Below the pieces are notes generated by a model. That model saw only the letters and a program-made list of their open reading frames with translations. It searched no databases and was not told the DNA's origin. A DNA stretch of 64,000 nt from Hyphomicrobiales bacterium (GTDB taxonomy: Bacteria > Pseudomonadota > Alphaproteobacteria > Rhizobiales > Rhodobiaceae): assembly GCA_002869065.1 (NCBI GenBank), contig PKTR01000002.1, forward strand, positions 744,001 to 808,000, read 5' to 3'. A program made the position numbers and the translations under genes. Position 1 is the stretch's first letter. Every line of letters begins with the position of its first letter. Below, piece after piece: positions 30,313 through 41,599 of the stretch.

Positions 30313-30444
30313 CCCTCGAACCCAAGCCGGATACGCTGTCCGGCAAAGATCTCATGGTGAACGGGGACCGGCAGGCGGCATCGCTGCTTGCTCTGATCGG
30401 ATGCCTTCAGGGGTCCGAGCGGTCTGCTGATAAGGAGAAGAGTA

Positions 30445-32355
<1,911 letters not shown>

Positions 32356-32379
32356 CGTGCGCTTCTAGAAACACGCGAC

Positions 32380-32419
32380 GCCCCCGATCGTCCGGCCCTG
32401 AGTGGCCGCGGTCGGGGGC
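32380..32419 (+). terminator. strong stem-loop after dnaK
   Basis: GCCCCCGATCG pairs with CGGTCGGGGGC (one wobble), enclosing a second stem CGGCC/GGCCG. There is no U tract, so it may act as an attenuator or an mRNA 3'-end stabiliser rather than a full terminator. Confidence 0.5.
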
Positions 32420-32472
32420 ATCGTTGTCTGCGGCGTGGGGCACGCGGCAGCGCAAGCGAACAGACGGGAGAC

Positions 32473-33066
32473 ATGCCGATGGCGGGCCGGCGCGAGGCAC
32501 GGGAACGTTCCGAGAAATTGTGGACGAGTCTTCGCGGTGCCGTCGCCGATCTGCCCATGCCGGTAGAAACCGTCACCTTCCTGTGTGCCGTCCGCGACTG
32601 GTATTTCGACAACGGCGCCGATCTGAAGGCGAAGGTGATCGAGATCGAGGGCGAGTCGGACAGCGTTTACACGCCGTTGTCGCTCAGCTGGCTGTGCGCG
32701 CTCGACTACGCGACCCTGCCGCTCGAAGCCAACGGCATGACGGCGCGCGACTATCACGGCGCAATCGTGAGCCGCATCGCGCCGCGCAACGAAACCGAGA
32801 TCCTGCGCTTCGTGCACGAGATGCTGCGCGAGCTGACGATTGCCCGCAGCAACGCCTATTTCGACAGATTTCATGAAGACGTGGTGCTGTTCAGCCACTT
32901 CGACAGCGGCAAGCTGGTCCTGTATCGCGAATCCACCGGTGACACCTATCACGCCAACGGCCTGCCCTGGCGCGGTGACGTAAGCCGGCTGGTCCCGCTC
33001 GATCGCGAGGCCCTTGCCGAAACGCTGTCGACTCTGAGCTGCGACGACGCCACGCGCTCCACCTGA
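32473..33066 (+). CDS. hypothetical protein between dnaK and dnaJ
   Basis: A 197-residue soluble protein that I do not recognise. It starts [17 protein letters not shown], has no signal peptide and no membrane segment, and is mixed alpha/beta by composition. Aromatic-rich stretches include [13 protein letters not shown] and [25 protein letters not shown] lies 6 nt before the ATG at 32473. Its stop overlaps an in-frame ATG for dnaJ (TGATG), so co-translation with dnaJ is likely. That position suggests a link to the chaperone system, but this is inference. No catalytic motif is visible. Confidence 0.7.
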   Translation: MPMAGRREARERSEKLWTSLRGAVADLPMPVETVTFLCAVRDWYFDNGADLKAKVIEIEGESDSVYTPLSLSWLCALDYATLPLEANGMTARDYHGAIVSRIAPRNETEILRFVHEMLRELTIARSNAYFDRFHEDVVLFSHFDSGKLVLYRESTGDTYHANGLPWRGDVSRLVPLDREALAETLSTLSCDDATRST

Positions 33067-33077
33067 TGACGGACACC

Positions 33078-34199
33078 ATGGCCAAGCGTGATTATTACGA
33101 GATCCTGGAAGTCGAACGCACGGTTACGGACAAGGACCTGAAGAGTTCCTTCCGCAAGCTGGCGATGCGCTACCATCCCGACCGCAATCCGGACAACCCG
33201 GAGGCCGAGGACAAGTTCAAGGAAATCAACGAGGCCTACGAGGCGCTGAAGGATCCGGAAAAGCGGGCGGCCTATGACCGCTTCGGCCATGCAGCCTTCG
33301 AGGGCCCGGGTGGTGGTGGCGCCGGTTTCGGCAATGATTTCACCTCGACCATGTCGGACATCTTCGACGAGTTCTTCGGCATGGGTGGGCGACGCGGCCG
33401 CTCGAGCCGCGAGCGCGGCGCGGACCTGCGCTACAATATGGAAGTCACGCTCGAGGAGGCGTTCGCCGGCAAGACCGTCGAAATCAGCGTGCCGACCTCG
33501 ATTACCTGCGATTCCTGCAACGGCTCCGGCGCCAAGCCCGGCACCACGCCGTCGCAATGCCCGACCTGCGGCGGCGCCGGCCGGGTGCGCGCCAGCCAGG
33601 GCTTCTTCACGCTCGAGCGCACCTGCCCCAATTGTCAGGGCCGTGGCGAGGTGATCACCGATCCGTGCGGCTCATGCGGCGGCTCGGGGCGGACCACGCA
33701 GGAGCGCACCCTGTCGGTCAACATTCCGGCCGGTATCGAGGACGGCACCCGCATCCGCCTTGCCGGTGAGGGCGAGGCCGGCGTGCGCGGCGGCCCGTCG
33801 GGCGATCTCTATATCTTCCTGTCGATCAAGCCGCATTCGCTGTTCCAGCGCGACGGCGCCGATCTGTTCTGCCGGGTGCCGATTTCACTCGTCACGGCCG
33901 CGCTTGGCGGTCAGATCGAGGTGCCGGTGATCGACGGCTCCAAAACCATGGTCAAGGTGCCGGACGGCACGCAGACGGGCAAACAATTCCGTCTCAAGGC
34001 CAAGGGAATGCCACTATTGCGGTCTACCCAGCGCGGCGACCTGTACATTCAGGTGGTGACGGAGACGCCGCGCAATCTGACCAAACGCCAGCGCGAGCTG
34101 CTTGAGGAGTTCGACCGCGAATGCTCGAACGAGACGCATCCCGACTCGTCCGGTTTCTTCGCCAAGTTCAAGGACTTACTCGAACGGTTCGGCAACTAG
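33078..34199 (+). CDS. dnaJ: chaperone protein DnaJ (Hsp40)
   Basis: DnaJ delivers substrates to DnaK and stimulates its ATPase. The J domain has HPD at residues 33-35 ([10 protein letters not shown]), followed by a Gly/Phe-rich stretch. Four CxxCxGxG zinc repeats begin CDSCNGSG and end [10 protein letters not shown]. The C-terminal substrate domain contains [13 protein letters not shown] prefer the ATG at 33078 ([10 protein letters not shown]), the canonical family start, over the ATG at 33066, which overlaps the upstream stop and adds four residues. The type I architecture is complete. Confidence 0.97.
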   Translation: MAKRDYYEILEVERTVTDKDLKSSFRKLAMRYHPDRNPDNPEAEDKFKEINEAYEALKDPEKRAAYDRFGHAAFEGPGGGGAGFGNDFTSTMSDIFDEFFGMGGRRGRSSRERGADLRYNMEVTLEEAFAGKTVEISVPTSITCDSCNGSGAKPGTTPSQCPTCGGAGRVRASQGFFTLERTCPNCQGRGEVITDPCGSCGGSGRTTQERTLSVNIPAGIEDGTRIRLAGEGEAGVRGGPSGDLYIFLSIKPHSLFQRDGADLFCRVPISLVTAALGGQIEVPVIDGSKTMVKVPDGTQTGKQFRLKAKGMPLLRSTQRGDLYIQVVTETPRNLTKRQRELLEEFDRECSNETHPDSSGFFAKFKDLLERFGN

Positions 34200-34313
34200 G
34201 CGATGCGCGCGGCCGAGCGATCAGATGAATTTCGGGCGGCATGGTTCAGACCTGCCGCCTGCAAAAAGAATTCTTGATAAAGTGATTTCGGATCAACGAT
34301 AGCGGAGACCTTC

Positions 34314-34937
34314 ATGCATCGGCACGTGCATCGCCACGCCAAGGCGTTTTCCCGCAAGATTTCCAGCAAGATGCTCGACGAGATGCGGTTCTTCCGCTCG
34401 TGGATGGGCAATCCGCTGAAGACCGGTGCGGTCAGCCCGTCCGGTCCGGCGCTGACGAAACGCATGGCGGCTCTGGTCGAGCCGGAGCGCGAGGGTCCGA
34501 TCGTCGAACTCGGCCCCGGTACCGGCGTGGTTACCAAGGCGATCCTCGACCGCGGCATCGACCCCGGCCGGCTGATCCTGATCGAATACAATCGCGACTT
34601 CTGCACGTTGCTGAAGCGCCGCTTTCCCGGCGTCACCGTTTTGCAGGGCGACGCCTATGCCCTCGTTTCGACGCTCGGCGACCTCGACCAGCCGATCGCC
34701 AGCATCGTCTCCAGTCTGCCGCTGTTCACCCGGCCGCTGCCGCAGCGCCAGAGCTTCATCCGCGATGCGATGAGCCGGCTGGAACCGGGCGCGCCGCTGA
34801 TCCAGTTTTCCTACGCGCTGGTGCCGCCGGTGACGGCGGTGCATTGCGGCTGTCAGCTCGACAAGACCGACTGGATCATCTCCAACCTGCCGCCGGCGCG
34901 GGTCTGGACCTATCGCCGGCCGGAAAAGAATCACTGA
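34314..34937 (+). CDS. PmtA-like phospholipid N-methyltransferase (class I SAM methyltransferase)
   Basis: A 207-residue methyltransferase. The SAM-binding loop GPIVELGPGTGVV is at 61-73, after FFRSWMGNPLKTGAVSPSGPAL, a segment typical of the short rhizobial PmtA-type enzymes that methylate phosphatidylethanolamine toward phosphatidylcholine. IVSSLPLFTRPLPQR takes the place of the catalytic motif IV. The proteins most similar in plan include rRNA adenine methyltransferase-like members, so the phospholipid role is likely but not proven. GGAG precedes the ATG. It converges on the frameshifted GNAT gene. Confidence 0.78.
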   Translation: MHRHVHRHAKAFSRKISSKMLDEMRFFRSWMGNPLKTGAVSPSGPALTKRMAALVEPEREGPIVELGPGTGVVTKAILDRGIDPGRLILIEYNRDFCTLLKRRFPGVTVLQGDAYALVSTLGDLDQPIASIVSSLPLFTRPLPQRQSFIRDAMSRLEPGAPLIQFSYALVPPVTAVHCGCQLDKTDWIISNLPPARVWTYRRPEKNH

Positions 34938-34960
34938 TTCCACAAGTTCCCTGCCGGCGG

Positions 34961-35026
34961 ATCACTCCGCCGGCTGCCAGTCCTCGCGGGCGGATCACTC
35001 CGCCGGCTGCCAGCCCTCGCGGGCGA
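34961..35026. repeat. 33-nt tandem duplication of the GNAT 3' end
   Basis: 34961-34993 and 34994-35026 are two copies differing at two positions (t/c at 34981/35014 and g/a at the last base). Each contains the codons for a Trp-Gln-Pro-Ala-Glu-stop ending on the minus strand and a GCGGA/TCCGC stem. Confidence 0.85.
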
Positions 35027-35517
35027 GGCGAAACAGCGGCAGCGTTTCGCCATAGGCCTCGATGGTTCCCGCGCAGCACGCCGATCTTTTCCAATACACG
35101 CTGCGACCCCGCATTGTCGGGATGGGTGACGGCGATGATCTCGTCGAGACCGCACGTCGCAAACCCGTGATCGCGCACGGCAGCAGCCGCCTCGGTGGCG
35201 ATCCCCCTGCCCCAGACCTCGCTGCGCAGCCGGTAGCCGATCTCGATGCCCGGGCCTTCGCCGGCGAGCGGGATCAGCAGCACCCAGCCGAGGAAGGTCC
35301 CGGGCGCCGCTTTCTCCGCGATCTTCCAGAAGCCGAGGCCGTCGGCATAGGGGCCGGCGATGAACGAGCGCGTGCGCTCGCGATAGGCGTCCCAGTCGGT
35401 GATCGGGCCGAAATAGCGGCGAACCTGCGGATCGGCATCCATTGTCGCGCACAGCTCGATGTCGTCGAGGGTCAGCGGCTCGAGGATCAGCCGTGTCGTG
35501 GTCATCGTCGGGAGCAT
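34995..35517 (-). pseudogene. GNAT family N-acetyltransferase, apparently frameshifted
   Basis: The 5' frame from about 35517 encodes a RimJ/RimL-like acetyltransferase: TTRLILEPLTLDDIEL, GFWKIAEK, the acetyl-CoA loop VWGRGIATEAAAAV, and VTHPDNAGSQRVLEKIG. Just after LEKIGV, near 35071-35078, the expected ending (GTIEAYGETLPLFRLAREG then WQPAE and stop) continues in another frame. A two-base loss in a CG run (plus-strand cccgcgcag) would explain it. The uncorrected frame instead reads on through the tandem repeat to 34876. It could be a real mutation or a sequencing error. The ATG at 35517 is one of several possible starts. Confidence 0.7.
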
Positions 35518-35607
35518 GGTGCCCGCTTTCGTCTCTTGCGTCTTTTCGGTTACAGTCGCCGGCAGCATGCCTCCCGGCAAGCCTCTCTAAAAGGGAAACG
35601 TGACACC

Positions 35608-36192
35608 ATGATCACGCCCAGGATCCTCGTCCTGTCCGGTTCGACGCGCGGCGGGTCGTATAATTCGCGGCTGGCCGCGCTTGCGGTGAAGGAGCTGGCG
35701 CTGATCGACGCCGTGCCGACACGGATTTCGCTCGCCGACTATCCGCTGCCCCTGTTCGACGCGGATCTCGAAACCGATGCAGGCATCCCCGCCCACGCCC
35801 GCAGGCTGGTCGGTCTCCTGCAAGCCCATGACGGGGTCTTCATCGCAGCGCCCGAATACAATGCGGGCATCGCCCCGGTGCTGAAAAACGCCATCGACTG
35901 GATGAGCCGGGTTCATCCCGACAGCGAGGAAGGCCTGCCGGCGACGACCGCGTTTCACGGCCGGGCCTTCGCACTTGCCTCCGCGTCGAGCGAATCGCAT
36001 GGCGGGCTACGCGGACTGATGGCGCTGCGCCAGGTGCTGGAACTCGGGCTCGGCGCCTCGGTGCTGCCGGATCAGGTGACCGTCGCCGACGCCGGGCACG
36101 CCTTCACCGAACGCGACGATCTTGCCGACAGGGCGCTTGCCGTCCGGTTTCGCGGACTGATCGGCCGTCTTGCCGGCGGCGGGTTGCACTGA
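35608..36192 (+). CDS. NADPH-dependent FMN reductase family protein
   Basis: A 194-residue flavodoxin-fold reductase. [19 protein letters not shown] is the FMN phosphate loop and [20 protein letters not shown] is the family signature. It probably reduces FMN or quinones with NAD(P)H. It is a paralogue of the protein at 11046-11636 but not a close copy: the shared blocks are limited to the FMN-binding motifs. The ATG at 35608 follows AAGGGA. It is divergent from the GNAT gene, so this 90-nt spacer must carry both promoters. Confidence 0.9.
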   Translation: MITPRILVLSGSTRGGSYNSRLAALAVKELALIDAVPTRISLADYPLPLFDADLETDAGIPAHARRLVGLLQAHDGVFIAAPEYNAGIAPVLKNAIDWMSRVHPDSEEGLPATTAFHGRAFALASASSESHGGLRGLMALRQVLELGLGASVLPDQVTVADAGHAFTERDDLADRALAVRFRGLIGRLAGGGLH

Positions 36193-36291
36193 CCTCATCG
36201 GGTCTGCGGCGTTGCATCGCCCGCACAAGGTCTTACATAGGGAGGCGATCAAGGCGCCAGCGACCGATCCGGCGCCGAAGAGGAGTTCGTC

Positions 36292-36471
36292 ATGGCGTTT
36301 GCCATTTTCCTTGCCGTCAGCCTCGGCGCCGCGTTTCTCGCGCACGCGCTCGCCCGGCGCGCGGGCCGCAACGCGGTCGTGTGGACCTGGGCAACAGCGC
36401 TGTTCCCGCCGAGCGTTCTTCTCCTCATCATCCTCACGTCCCAGCAGCGCATCAAAGAGGCCCGGCCATGA
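36292..36471 (+). CDS. 59-residue membrane protein upstream of hslV
   Basis: This short ORF encodes [20 protein letters not shown], then a basic loop [10 protein letters not shown], then a second hydrophobic segment [15 protein letters not shown] and a charged end QQRIKEARP. Two membrane passes are likely. GAGGAG lies 8 nt before the ATG at 36292. Its stop forms an ATGA overlap with the hslV start at 36468, so it is very probably translated and coupled to hslV. I do not recognise a family. Its place at the head of an hslV-membrane protein-hslU cluster suggests a membrane-linked role, which is inference. Confidence 0.7.
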   Translation: MAFAIFLAVSLGAAFLAHALARRAGRNAVVWTWATALFPPSVLLLIILTSQQRIKEARP

Positions 36472-37034
36472 CCGCATCGAACGAAACCGGACCCGCCGTG
36501 TGGCACGGCACGACCATCGTCACCGTGCGCAAGGGCGGCAAAGTCGTCGTTGCCGGCGACGGTCAGGTGACGCTCGGCCAGACCGTCATCAAGCATTCGG
36601 CGCGCAAGGTGCGACCGCTCGCCAAGGGCTCGGTAATCGCCGGCTTTGCCGGCGCGACGGCGGACGCCTTCACGCTGTTCGAACGGCTCGAAACCAAGCT
36701 CGAACAATATCCCGGCCAGCTCATGCGCGCGGCGGTGGAACTCGCCAAGGACTGGCGGACCGACCGCTATCTGCGTCGGCTCGAGGCGATGATGATCGTC
36801 GCCGACCCCTCGATCAGTCTGGTGCTGACCGGCACCGGCGATGTGCTCGAGCCCGAAGGCGGGGTGATGGGCATCGGCTCGGGCGGCACCTATGCGCTCG
36901 CCGCCGCCCGCGCTCTGATGGACACCGAACAGGACGCCGAGGCGATTGCCCGCAAGGCAATGGCGATTGCCGCCGAAATCTGCGTCTACACCAACAGCTC
37001 CGTCGTGGTGGAAAGTCTCGATGCCTCTGATTGA
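36468..37034 (+). CDS. hslV: ATP-dependent protease subunit HslV
   Basis: HslV is the Thr-nucleophile peptidase ring that works with the HslU ATPase. The ATG at 36468 gives 188 residues. The mature N-terminus should be T15 in [13 protein letters not shown], so a 14-residue propeptide is removed. [13 protein letters not shown] and [17 protein letters not shown] are conserved. Unlike the two-gene hslVU operons of enterobacteria, it is flanked by a small membrane-protein gene upstream and a multi-span membrane protein downstream, both overlapping it. Confidence 0.97.
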   Translation: MTASNETGPAVWHGTTIVTVRKGGKVVVAGDGQVTLGQTVIKHSARKVRPLAKGSVIAGFAGATADAFTLFERLETKLEQYPGQLMRAAVELAKDWRTDRYLRRLEAMMIVADPSISLVLTGTGDVLEPEGGVMGIGSGGTYALAAARALMDTEQDAEAIARKAMAIAAEICVYTNSSVVVESLDASD

Positions 37035-38127
37035 CGATCTCAACGCCGCCGCCGATGAAGGCATCATCAGCGCCGAGCAGGTTGTCCGGCTCGGCGACTT
37101 CCTCGCCGCGCGCGGGTTGGAAAGCGGTTCCGCGGGGATCATGGCGGGCGAAGCCTTCGAACCCGACCCGGAAGCGCCGCGCTTCGTGCGCGGCTTCCAC
37201 GACATCCTGATCACCATCGGCGTCGTGCTCGGGCTCGGCGGCCTTACCGCGCTGCTCGGCGCCACGCTCGGCGACTGGCTGATCACCATGGTGCTGACCG
37301 CGGTCGCCGCCTGGGGCCTGTCGGAGCATCTGGTGCGCCGCCTCCGGCTGGCGCTGCCCGCCGTCGCGCTGTCCATCGCCTTCGTGGTGACCAGCGGCAT
37401 GGCGGTCGCTGCCGCCCTGTCGGCAACGGTCAAACACATCGCCTTCAGCGATTCCGAGCAGGTCTACGTATTTCTTGCCGGGGCGATAGCCGCCGCGTTG
37501 TTCTTCTTCCGCTTCCGTGTGCCGTTCTCGCTCGGACTTTTGTTCGCGGCGGCCGGCGGGGTCATCGTCGCGGGGTATCTGGAAATCACCGGCAAACCCT
37601 TTCTCGACCGCGGCGGCGAGTTCCTGTTGCTCGGCCTTTCGCTGATCGTGTTCGCCGTGGCGTTGCGGCTCGACTTCTCAGATCCGATGCGACAGACCCG
37701 ACGGTCCGATTACGCCTTCTGGCTGCACCTTCTCGCCGCGCCGCTTCTGCTCGGCTCGGTGATGACGTTCCTGGTCGGCATCAGCTCGGTCTTCGAGCTC
37801 TCGGGCACGCTCAATTTCTTCGATGCCGTGATCGTTGTCGCGACCATGACGGCGCTTGCCATCCTCGCAATCCTGATCGACCGGCGCGCCTTCCTGGTCG
37901 CAGGGCTCGGCTATCTCGGCGCCGCCATCTTCTCGATCGCGGCAAATACGCCGCTGGCCGACAGCGTGACCGGCGCCGTTACCGTCATGGCGCTCGGCGC
38001 CATCATTCTCGTCCTCGCGCTCGGCTGGCAGCGGGTGCGCGCCACGCTGCTCGCCATCGTGCCGGACAGCCTGCGCGCGAAGCTGCCGCCCGTCCACCGG
38101 CCCGCCGTCGCCCGCCTTGCCGCATGA
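37021..38127 (+). CDS. multi-span membrane protein between hslV and hslU
   Basis: A 368-residue inner-membrane protein. The first 65 residues are hydrophilic ([20 protein letters not shown]) and resemble the short N-terminal region of DUF2157-type proteins. They are followed by about ten hydrophobic segments such as [20 protein letters not shown] and [18 protein letters not shown]. There is no enzyme motif. The start ATG overlaps hslV by 14 nt, and the stop is 17 nt before hslU, so it is in the hslVU operon. Function is unknown. Confidence 0.82.
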   Translation: MPLIDDLNAAADEGIISAEQVVRLGDFLAARGLESGSAGIMAGEAFEPDPEAPRFVRGFHDILITIGVVLGLGGLTALLGATLGDWLITMVLTAVAAWGLSEHLVRRLRLALPAVALSIAFVVTSGMAVAAALSATVKHIAFSDSEQVYVFLAGAIAAALFFFRFRVPFSLGLLFAAAGGVIVAGYLEITGKPFLDRGGEFLLLGLSLIVFAVALRLDFSDPMRQTRRSDYAFWLHLLAAPLLLGSVMTFLVGISSVFELSGTLNFFDAVIVVATMTALAILAILIDRRAFLVAGLGYLGAAIFSIAANTPLADSVTGAVTVMALGAIILVLALGWQRVRATLLAIVPDSLRAKLPPVHRPAVARLAA

Positions 38128-38144
38128 CCCGTCAGGAATAGTCG

Positions 38145-39449
38145 ATGACCAATTTTTCGCCCCGTGAAATCGTTTCCGAACTGGACCGCTACATCATCGG
38201 CCAGAAGGACGCCAAGCGCGCCGTCTCGATCGCGCTGCGCAACCGCTGGCGGCGGCAGCAGCTCGAAGGCGCGATCAAGGACGAGGTGCTGCCGAAGAAC
38301 ATCCTGATGATCGGCCCGACCGGCGTCGGCAAGACGGAAATCTCGCGCCGGCTGGCGCGGCTCGCGGGCGCGCCGTTCATCAAGATCGAGGCGACCAAGT
38401 TCACCGAGGTCGGCTATGTCGGCCGCGACGTCGAGTCGATCGTCCGCGATCTGGTCGAAACCGGCATCGGGCTGGTGCGCGAAAGCCGCCGCAAGGAAGT
38501 GCGCGCCAAGGCGCATCTGGAAGCCGAGGAGCGGGTACTCGACGCGCTGGTCGGCCAGAATGCGAGCCCGTCGACCCGCGACAGCTTCCGCAAAAAGCTG
38601 CGCGAGGGCCAGCTCGACGACAAGGAAATCGAGGTCGAGGTCGCCGCCCAGGCGCAGATGCCGAGCCTCGACATGCCGGGCATGCCGGGCGCCTCGATCG
38701 GCATGATCAACCTCAACGACATCTTCGGCAAGGCGTTCGGCGGCCAGCGCAAGACCGTTCGCACAACGGTGTCGAAATCCTACGAGCTCCTGATCAACGA
38801 GGAATCCGACAAGCTGCTCGACGACGACCAGATCGTGCAGGAAGCAATCCAGTCGGTCGAAAACGACGGCATCGTCTTCCTCGACGAGATCGACAAGATC
38901 TGCGCGCGCGAAAACCGCGGCGGCGCGGATGTCAGCCGCGAGGGCGTGCAGCGCGACCTGCTGCCGCTGATCGAAGGCACCACGGTGTCGACCAAGCACG
39001 GGCCGGTGAAGACGGACCACATCCTGTTCATCGCGTCGGGCGCCTTCCACGTCTCGAGCCCGGCCGACCTGTTGCCGGAACTGCAGGGCCGGCTGCCGAT
39101 CCGCGTCGAACTGAAGGCGCTCGGCAAGGACGATTTCCGCCGCATCCTGACCGAGACCGAGGCGAGCCTGATCAAGCAGTATGTGGCGCTGATGGCCACC
39201 GAAGGCGTGACGCTCGAATTCACCGACGACGCCATCGACTCGATTGCTGGCATCGCGGTCGACATCAACTCCACGGTGGAAAATATCGGCGCGCGGCGGC
39301 TGCAGACGGTGATGGAACGCATTCTCGACGAGATTTCGTTCACCGCACCCGACCGCTCCGGCGAGACGATCGTCATCGATGGCGCGCATGTCGAGGACAA
39401 TATCGGCGACCTGGCGAAGAACGCCGACCTGTCGCGCTTCATCCTGTAG
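38145..39449 (+). CDS. hslU: ATP-dependent protease ATPase subunit HslU
   Basis: HslU is the AAA+ unfoldase that feeds substrates to HslV. The 434 residues contain [20 protein letters not shown], Walker [10 protein letters not shown] at 57-65, the [14 protein letters not shown] pore loop, Walker [12 protein letters not shown], and the C-terminus NADLSRFIL that docks into HslV. The I domain between the Walker motifs is present (about residues 110-230). The start [20 protein letters not shown] is standard. It is the last gene of the hslV cluster. Confidence 0.98.
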   Translation: MTNFSPREIVSELDRYIIGQKDAKRAVSIALRNRWRRQQLEGAIKDEVLPKNILMIGPTGVGKTEISRRLARLAGAPFIKIEATKFTEVGYVGRDVESIVRDLVETGIGLVRESRRKEVRAKAHLEAEERVLDALVGQNASPSTRDSFRKKLREGQLDDKEIEVEVAAQAQMPSLDMPGMPGASIGMINLNDIFGKAFGGQRKTVRTTVSKSYELLINEESDKLLDDDQIVQEAIQSVENDGIVFLDEIDKICARENRGGADVSREGVQRDLLPLIEGTTVSTKHGPVKTDHILFIASGAFHVSSPADLLPELQGRLPIRVELKALGKDDFRRILTETEASLIKQYVALMATEGVTLEFTDDAIDSIAGIAVDINSTVENIGARRLQTVMERILDEISFTAPDRSGETIVIDGAHVEDNIGDLAKNADLSRFIL

Positions 39450-39872
39450 GCGGGCGGCGAAACGGCCGCGCACGACCAATCACCGCGATTTTATCGCGGA
39501 AAAGCCGGGAAACCCGGATTTCCACTTCGTTTCCGATCCTGTATGAGGTAGGCAGACGCGGCGGAAACCGGGTGTGTCCGGTTTTGCGTTTCGAGGGCCA
39601 CCGAACGCGCCGCAGCGGCCTGCCGCCGAATGCCTCGCGCGTTGGCAGGCGATGAGTTCAGTTTTAAGTACCAGACGCTACGCCGGCTCAGAAACGGCGA
39701 CGCGCCAAGAGTTGGTCGCGCCCCGGGGAATTGTGTTCCCGGTCACAGCGGCGATATTTGGAATGTGGAATTAAGGGCTCGCGCCCTGCGGCTGAACCGG
39801 TTTTTCGATCCGGTGCGCCGCGTGCGCAGCCAGCGAGCAAAACGCAAGAGAAGCAACGCGGTCACCTTATCC
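39450..39872. other. hslU-DUF1402 spacer
   Basis: A 423-nt region holding the promoter and leader of the DUF1402 gene. A perfect hairpin CCGCGAT/ATCGCGG (39483-39499, loop TTT) lies 34 nt after hslU but lacks a U tract. I see no gene and no convincing small RNA. Confidence 0.45.
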
Positions 39873-40898
39873 ATGCGCATTTCCCGTACGATCTGCCGAT
39901 TGCCCCTTTCCGCCCTTGCGGTGCGATCCGCCCTGGTTGCCGCGGTTGCCGTGACGATCGGACTTGCCGATGGCGTCACCGCGCCGGTTCCCGCCGAAGC
40001 CAAGGTCATCACCGTGCCGGAGGGCAACCGGTCGAAAGAACAGCCGAAGGTGCCGGGCTTTTCGGTTCAGCGCACGCGCGCGACCAAATCGAGCTTCGAG
40101 GCCAAGTACAAGCGGGTCTATTCGGCGCTGGAGCGCGACAGCCGGCTGATCGGCAAGATCAAGCGCGTTGCCAAGATCTACGATATCGATCCGGTCCACA
40201 TGATCGGCGCCATCGTCGGCGAGCACACCTACAACGTCGACTCGATGGACCACCTGCAGACCTATTACATCAAGGCGCTGGAATATGCCGGCTCGGCGCT
40301 GGTGTTCTCCTATGACGGCGTTCGGGTCACCGAATTCGTCGAGCAGGAAGCCTTCGACAAGTGCAAGAAGGCCAAGGGCAGCAACGCGCTGTGGACCTGC
40401 CGGGAAGCGGTCTGGGAAACGGTCTATCGCGGCCGCGTCGTCGACGGCGTGCGCTACGAGAACACCCGCTTCGGCCAGGCCTTCTTCCAGCCGATGTTCG
40501 CCGGACAGACCTTCGGCCTTGGCCAGCTCAACCCGCTGACCGCGCTGAAGATGAACGACATGGTGGCCGACAAGGGCGGGCTGGCGCGACTCGATCCGGC
40601 CAACGCGCCCTACGTCTATCGCGCGATCATGGATCCCGACACGTCGCTGCACTACATGGCGGCCGTGATCCGTTCGAGCATCGACGCCTATCGCGAGACC
40701 GCCGGGTTCGACATCGCCAACAATCCGGGCATCACCGCAACGCTCTACAATGTCGGCAACGCGGAAATCCGGGCGCGTCAGCTCAGGGCGATCAATCGCA
40801 AGCGCCAGCGCGCGCGGCGCAAGCTGCTGTGGCCGGTCGAGAACTATTACGGCTGGCTGGTCAACGACAAGATCGAAGAGCTGCGCAAACTGCTTTAG
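39873..40898 (+). CDS. DUF1402 family exported protein with a lysozyme-like motif set
   Basis: A 341-residue protein. It starts with a cleavable-type signal peptide (charged MRISRTICR, hydrophobic LVAAVAVTIGLA, then PAEAKV). The mature region shows GAIVGEHTYNVDS, TFGLGQLNPLTALKM and NPGITATLYNVGNAEI, which parallel the E, GLxQLxP and xYNxG blocks of soluble lytic transglycosylases. A peptidoglycan-directed role in the periplasm is therefore plausible. The ATG at 39873 is chosen to give the signal peptide; an upstream start at 39630 would bury it. No strong Shine-Dalgarno is present. It stands alone, 79 nt before a Usp gene. Confidence 0.8.
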   Translation: MRISRTICRLPLSALAVRSALVAAVAVTIGLADGVTAPVPAEAKVITVPEGNRSKEQPKVPGFSVQRTRATKSSFEAKYKRVYSALERDSRLIGKIKRVAKIYDIDPVHMIGAIVGEHTYNVDSMDHLQTYYIKALEYAGSALVFSYDGVRVTEFVEQEAFDKCKKAKGSNALWTCREAVWETVYRGRVVDGVRYENTRFGQAFFQPMFAGQTFGLGQLNPLTALKMNDMVADKGGLARLDPANAPYVYRAIMDPDTSLHYMAAVIRSSIDAYRETAGFDIANNPGITATLYNVGNAEIRARQLRAINRKRQRARRKLLWPVENYYGWLVNDKIEELRKLL

Positions 40899-40961
40899 GA
40901 GGCGCGTTCCGCGTCCGCGTTCGGGCGGCGGCAACAGGTCCCTTGCCGAGCCGCGCTGCCG

Positions 40962-41471
40962 ATGGCAGCATGCGGCATGGGCATCACGCGACGCAGTCTG
41001 GAAGCCGGCCACAAGCGCAAATTCCTCGTCATCATCGACGACACCCCGGAATGCGAGCGGGCGGTGGCGTTTGCCGCCAAGCGCGCGGAGCATACCGGCG
41101 GCGCGCTGATCATGCTCTATGTGATCATGCCCGGCGATTTCCAGCACTGGCTCGGCGTCGAGGACGTGATGCGCGCCGAGGCGATGGACGAGGCCGAGCA
41201 GACGGTGGCGCATTTCGTCGACCGCGCCCGCGCGATGGCGGCGGTCGACCCCGAAACGGTGATCCGCGAGGGCAAGCGGGCGGACGAAATCCGCTCGCTC
41301 ATCCAGGAAGACGAGGACATCGCCATTCTGGTGCTCGGCGCATCGACCGAGAAGGAAGGCCCGGGACCGCTGGTGACCGCGCTTGCGGGCCGGCTCGCCG
41401 GATCCTTCCCGATTCCGATCACCCTGGTGCCGGGCAACCTCAGCGATGAACAAATAAGCGCCATTGCATGA
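40962..41471 (+). CDS. universal stress protein (UspA) family
   Basis: A 169-residue single-domain Usp. KFLVIIDDTPECERAVAFAAKRA is the first strand and helix, LIMLYVI the second strand, and ILVLGAS near residue 130 corresponds to the ATP-binding stretch. The canonical GxxGx9GS motif is degenerate: the sequence reads LGASTEKEGPGP. Start sites at 40962 and 40977 are both possible. It follows the DUF1402 gene. Partners and signals are not evident. Confidence 0.82.
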   Translation: MAACGMGITRRSLEAGHKRKFLVIIDDTPECERAVAFAAKRAEHTGGALIMLYVIMPGDFQHWLGVEDVMRAEAMDEAEQTVAHFVDRARAMAAVDPETVIREGKRADEIRSLIQEDEDIAILVLGASTEKEGPGPLVTALAGRLAGSFPIPITLVPGNLSDEQISAIA

Positions 41472-41599
41472 TCGCGCCGGGGACGGCATAAGCGTGGCAA
41501 CAGCGCTTTTCCGCCAAAGCCCTTGAAGGCCGGCTAACTGCGCCCAATGTTACTGACAAGCAAATCAGGGAGGGCGGCACGGCCGCCGACAGCGTAGCG

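Noticed and set aside
34876-34994. Extended C-terminus of the GNAT protein through the 33-nt repeats
   Set aside because: The extension is an out-of-frame reading of the duplicated stop region, and the family ending lies intact in another frame.
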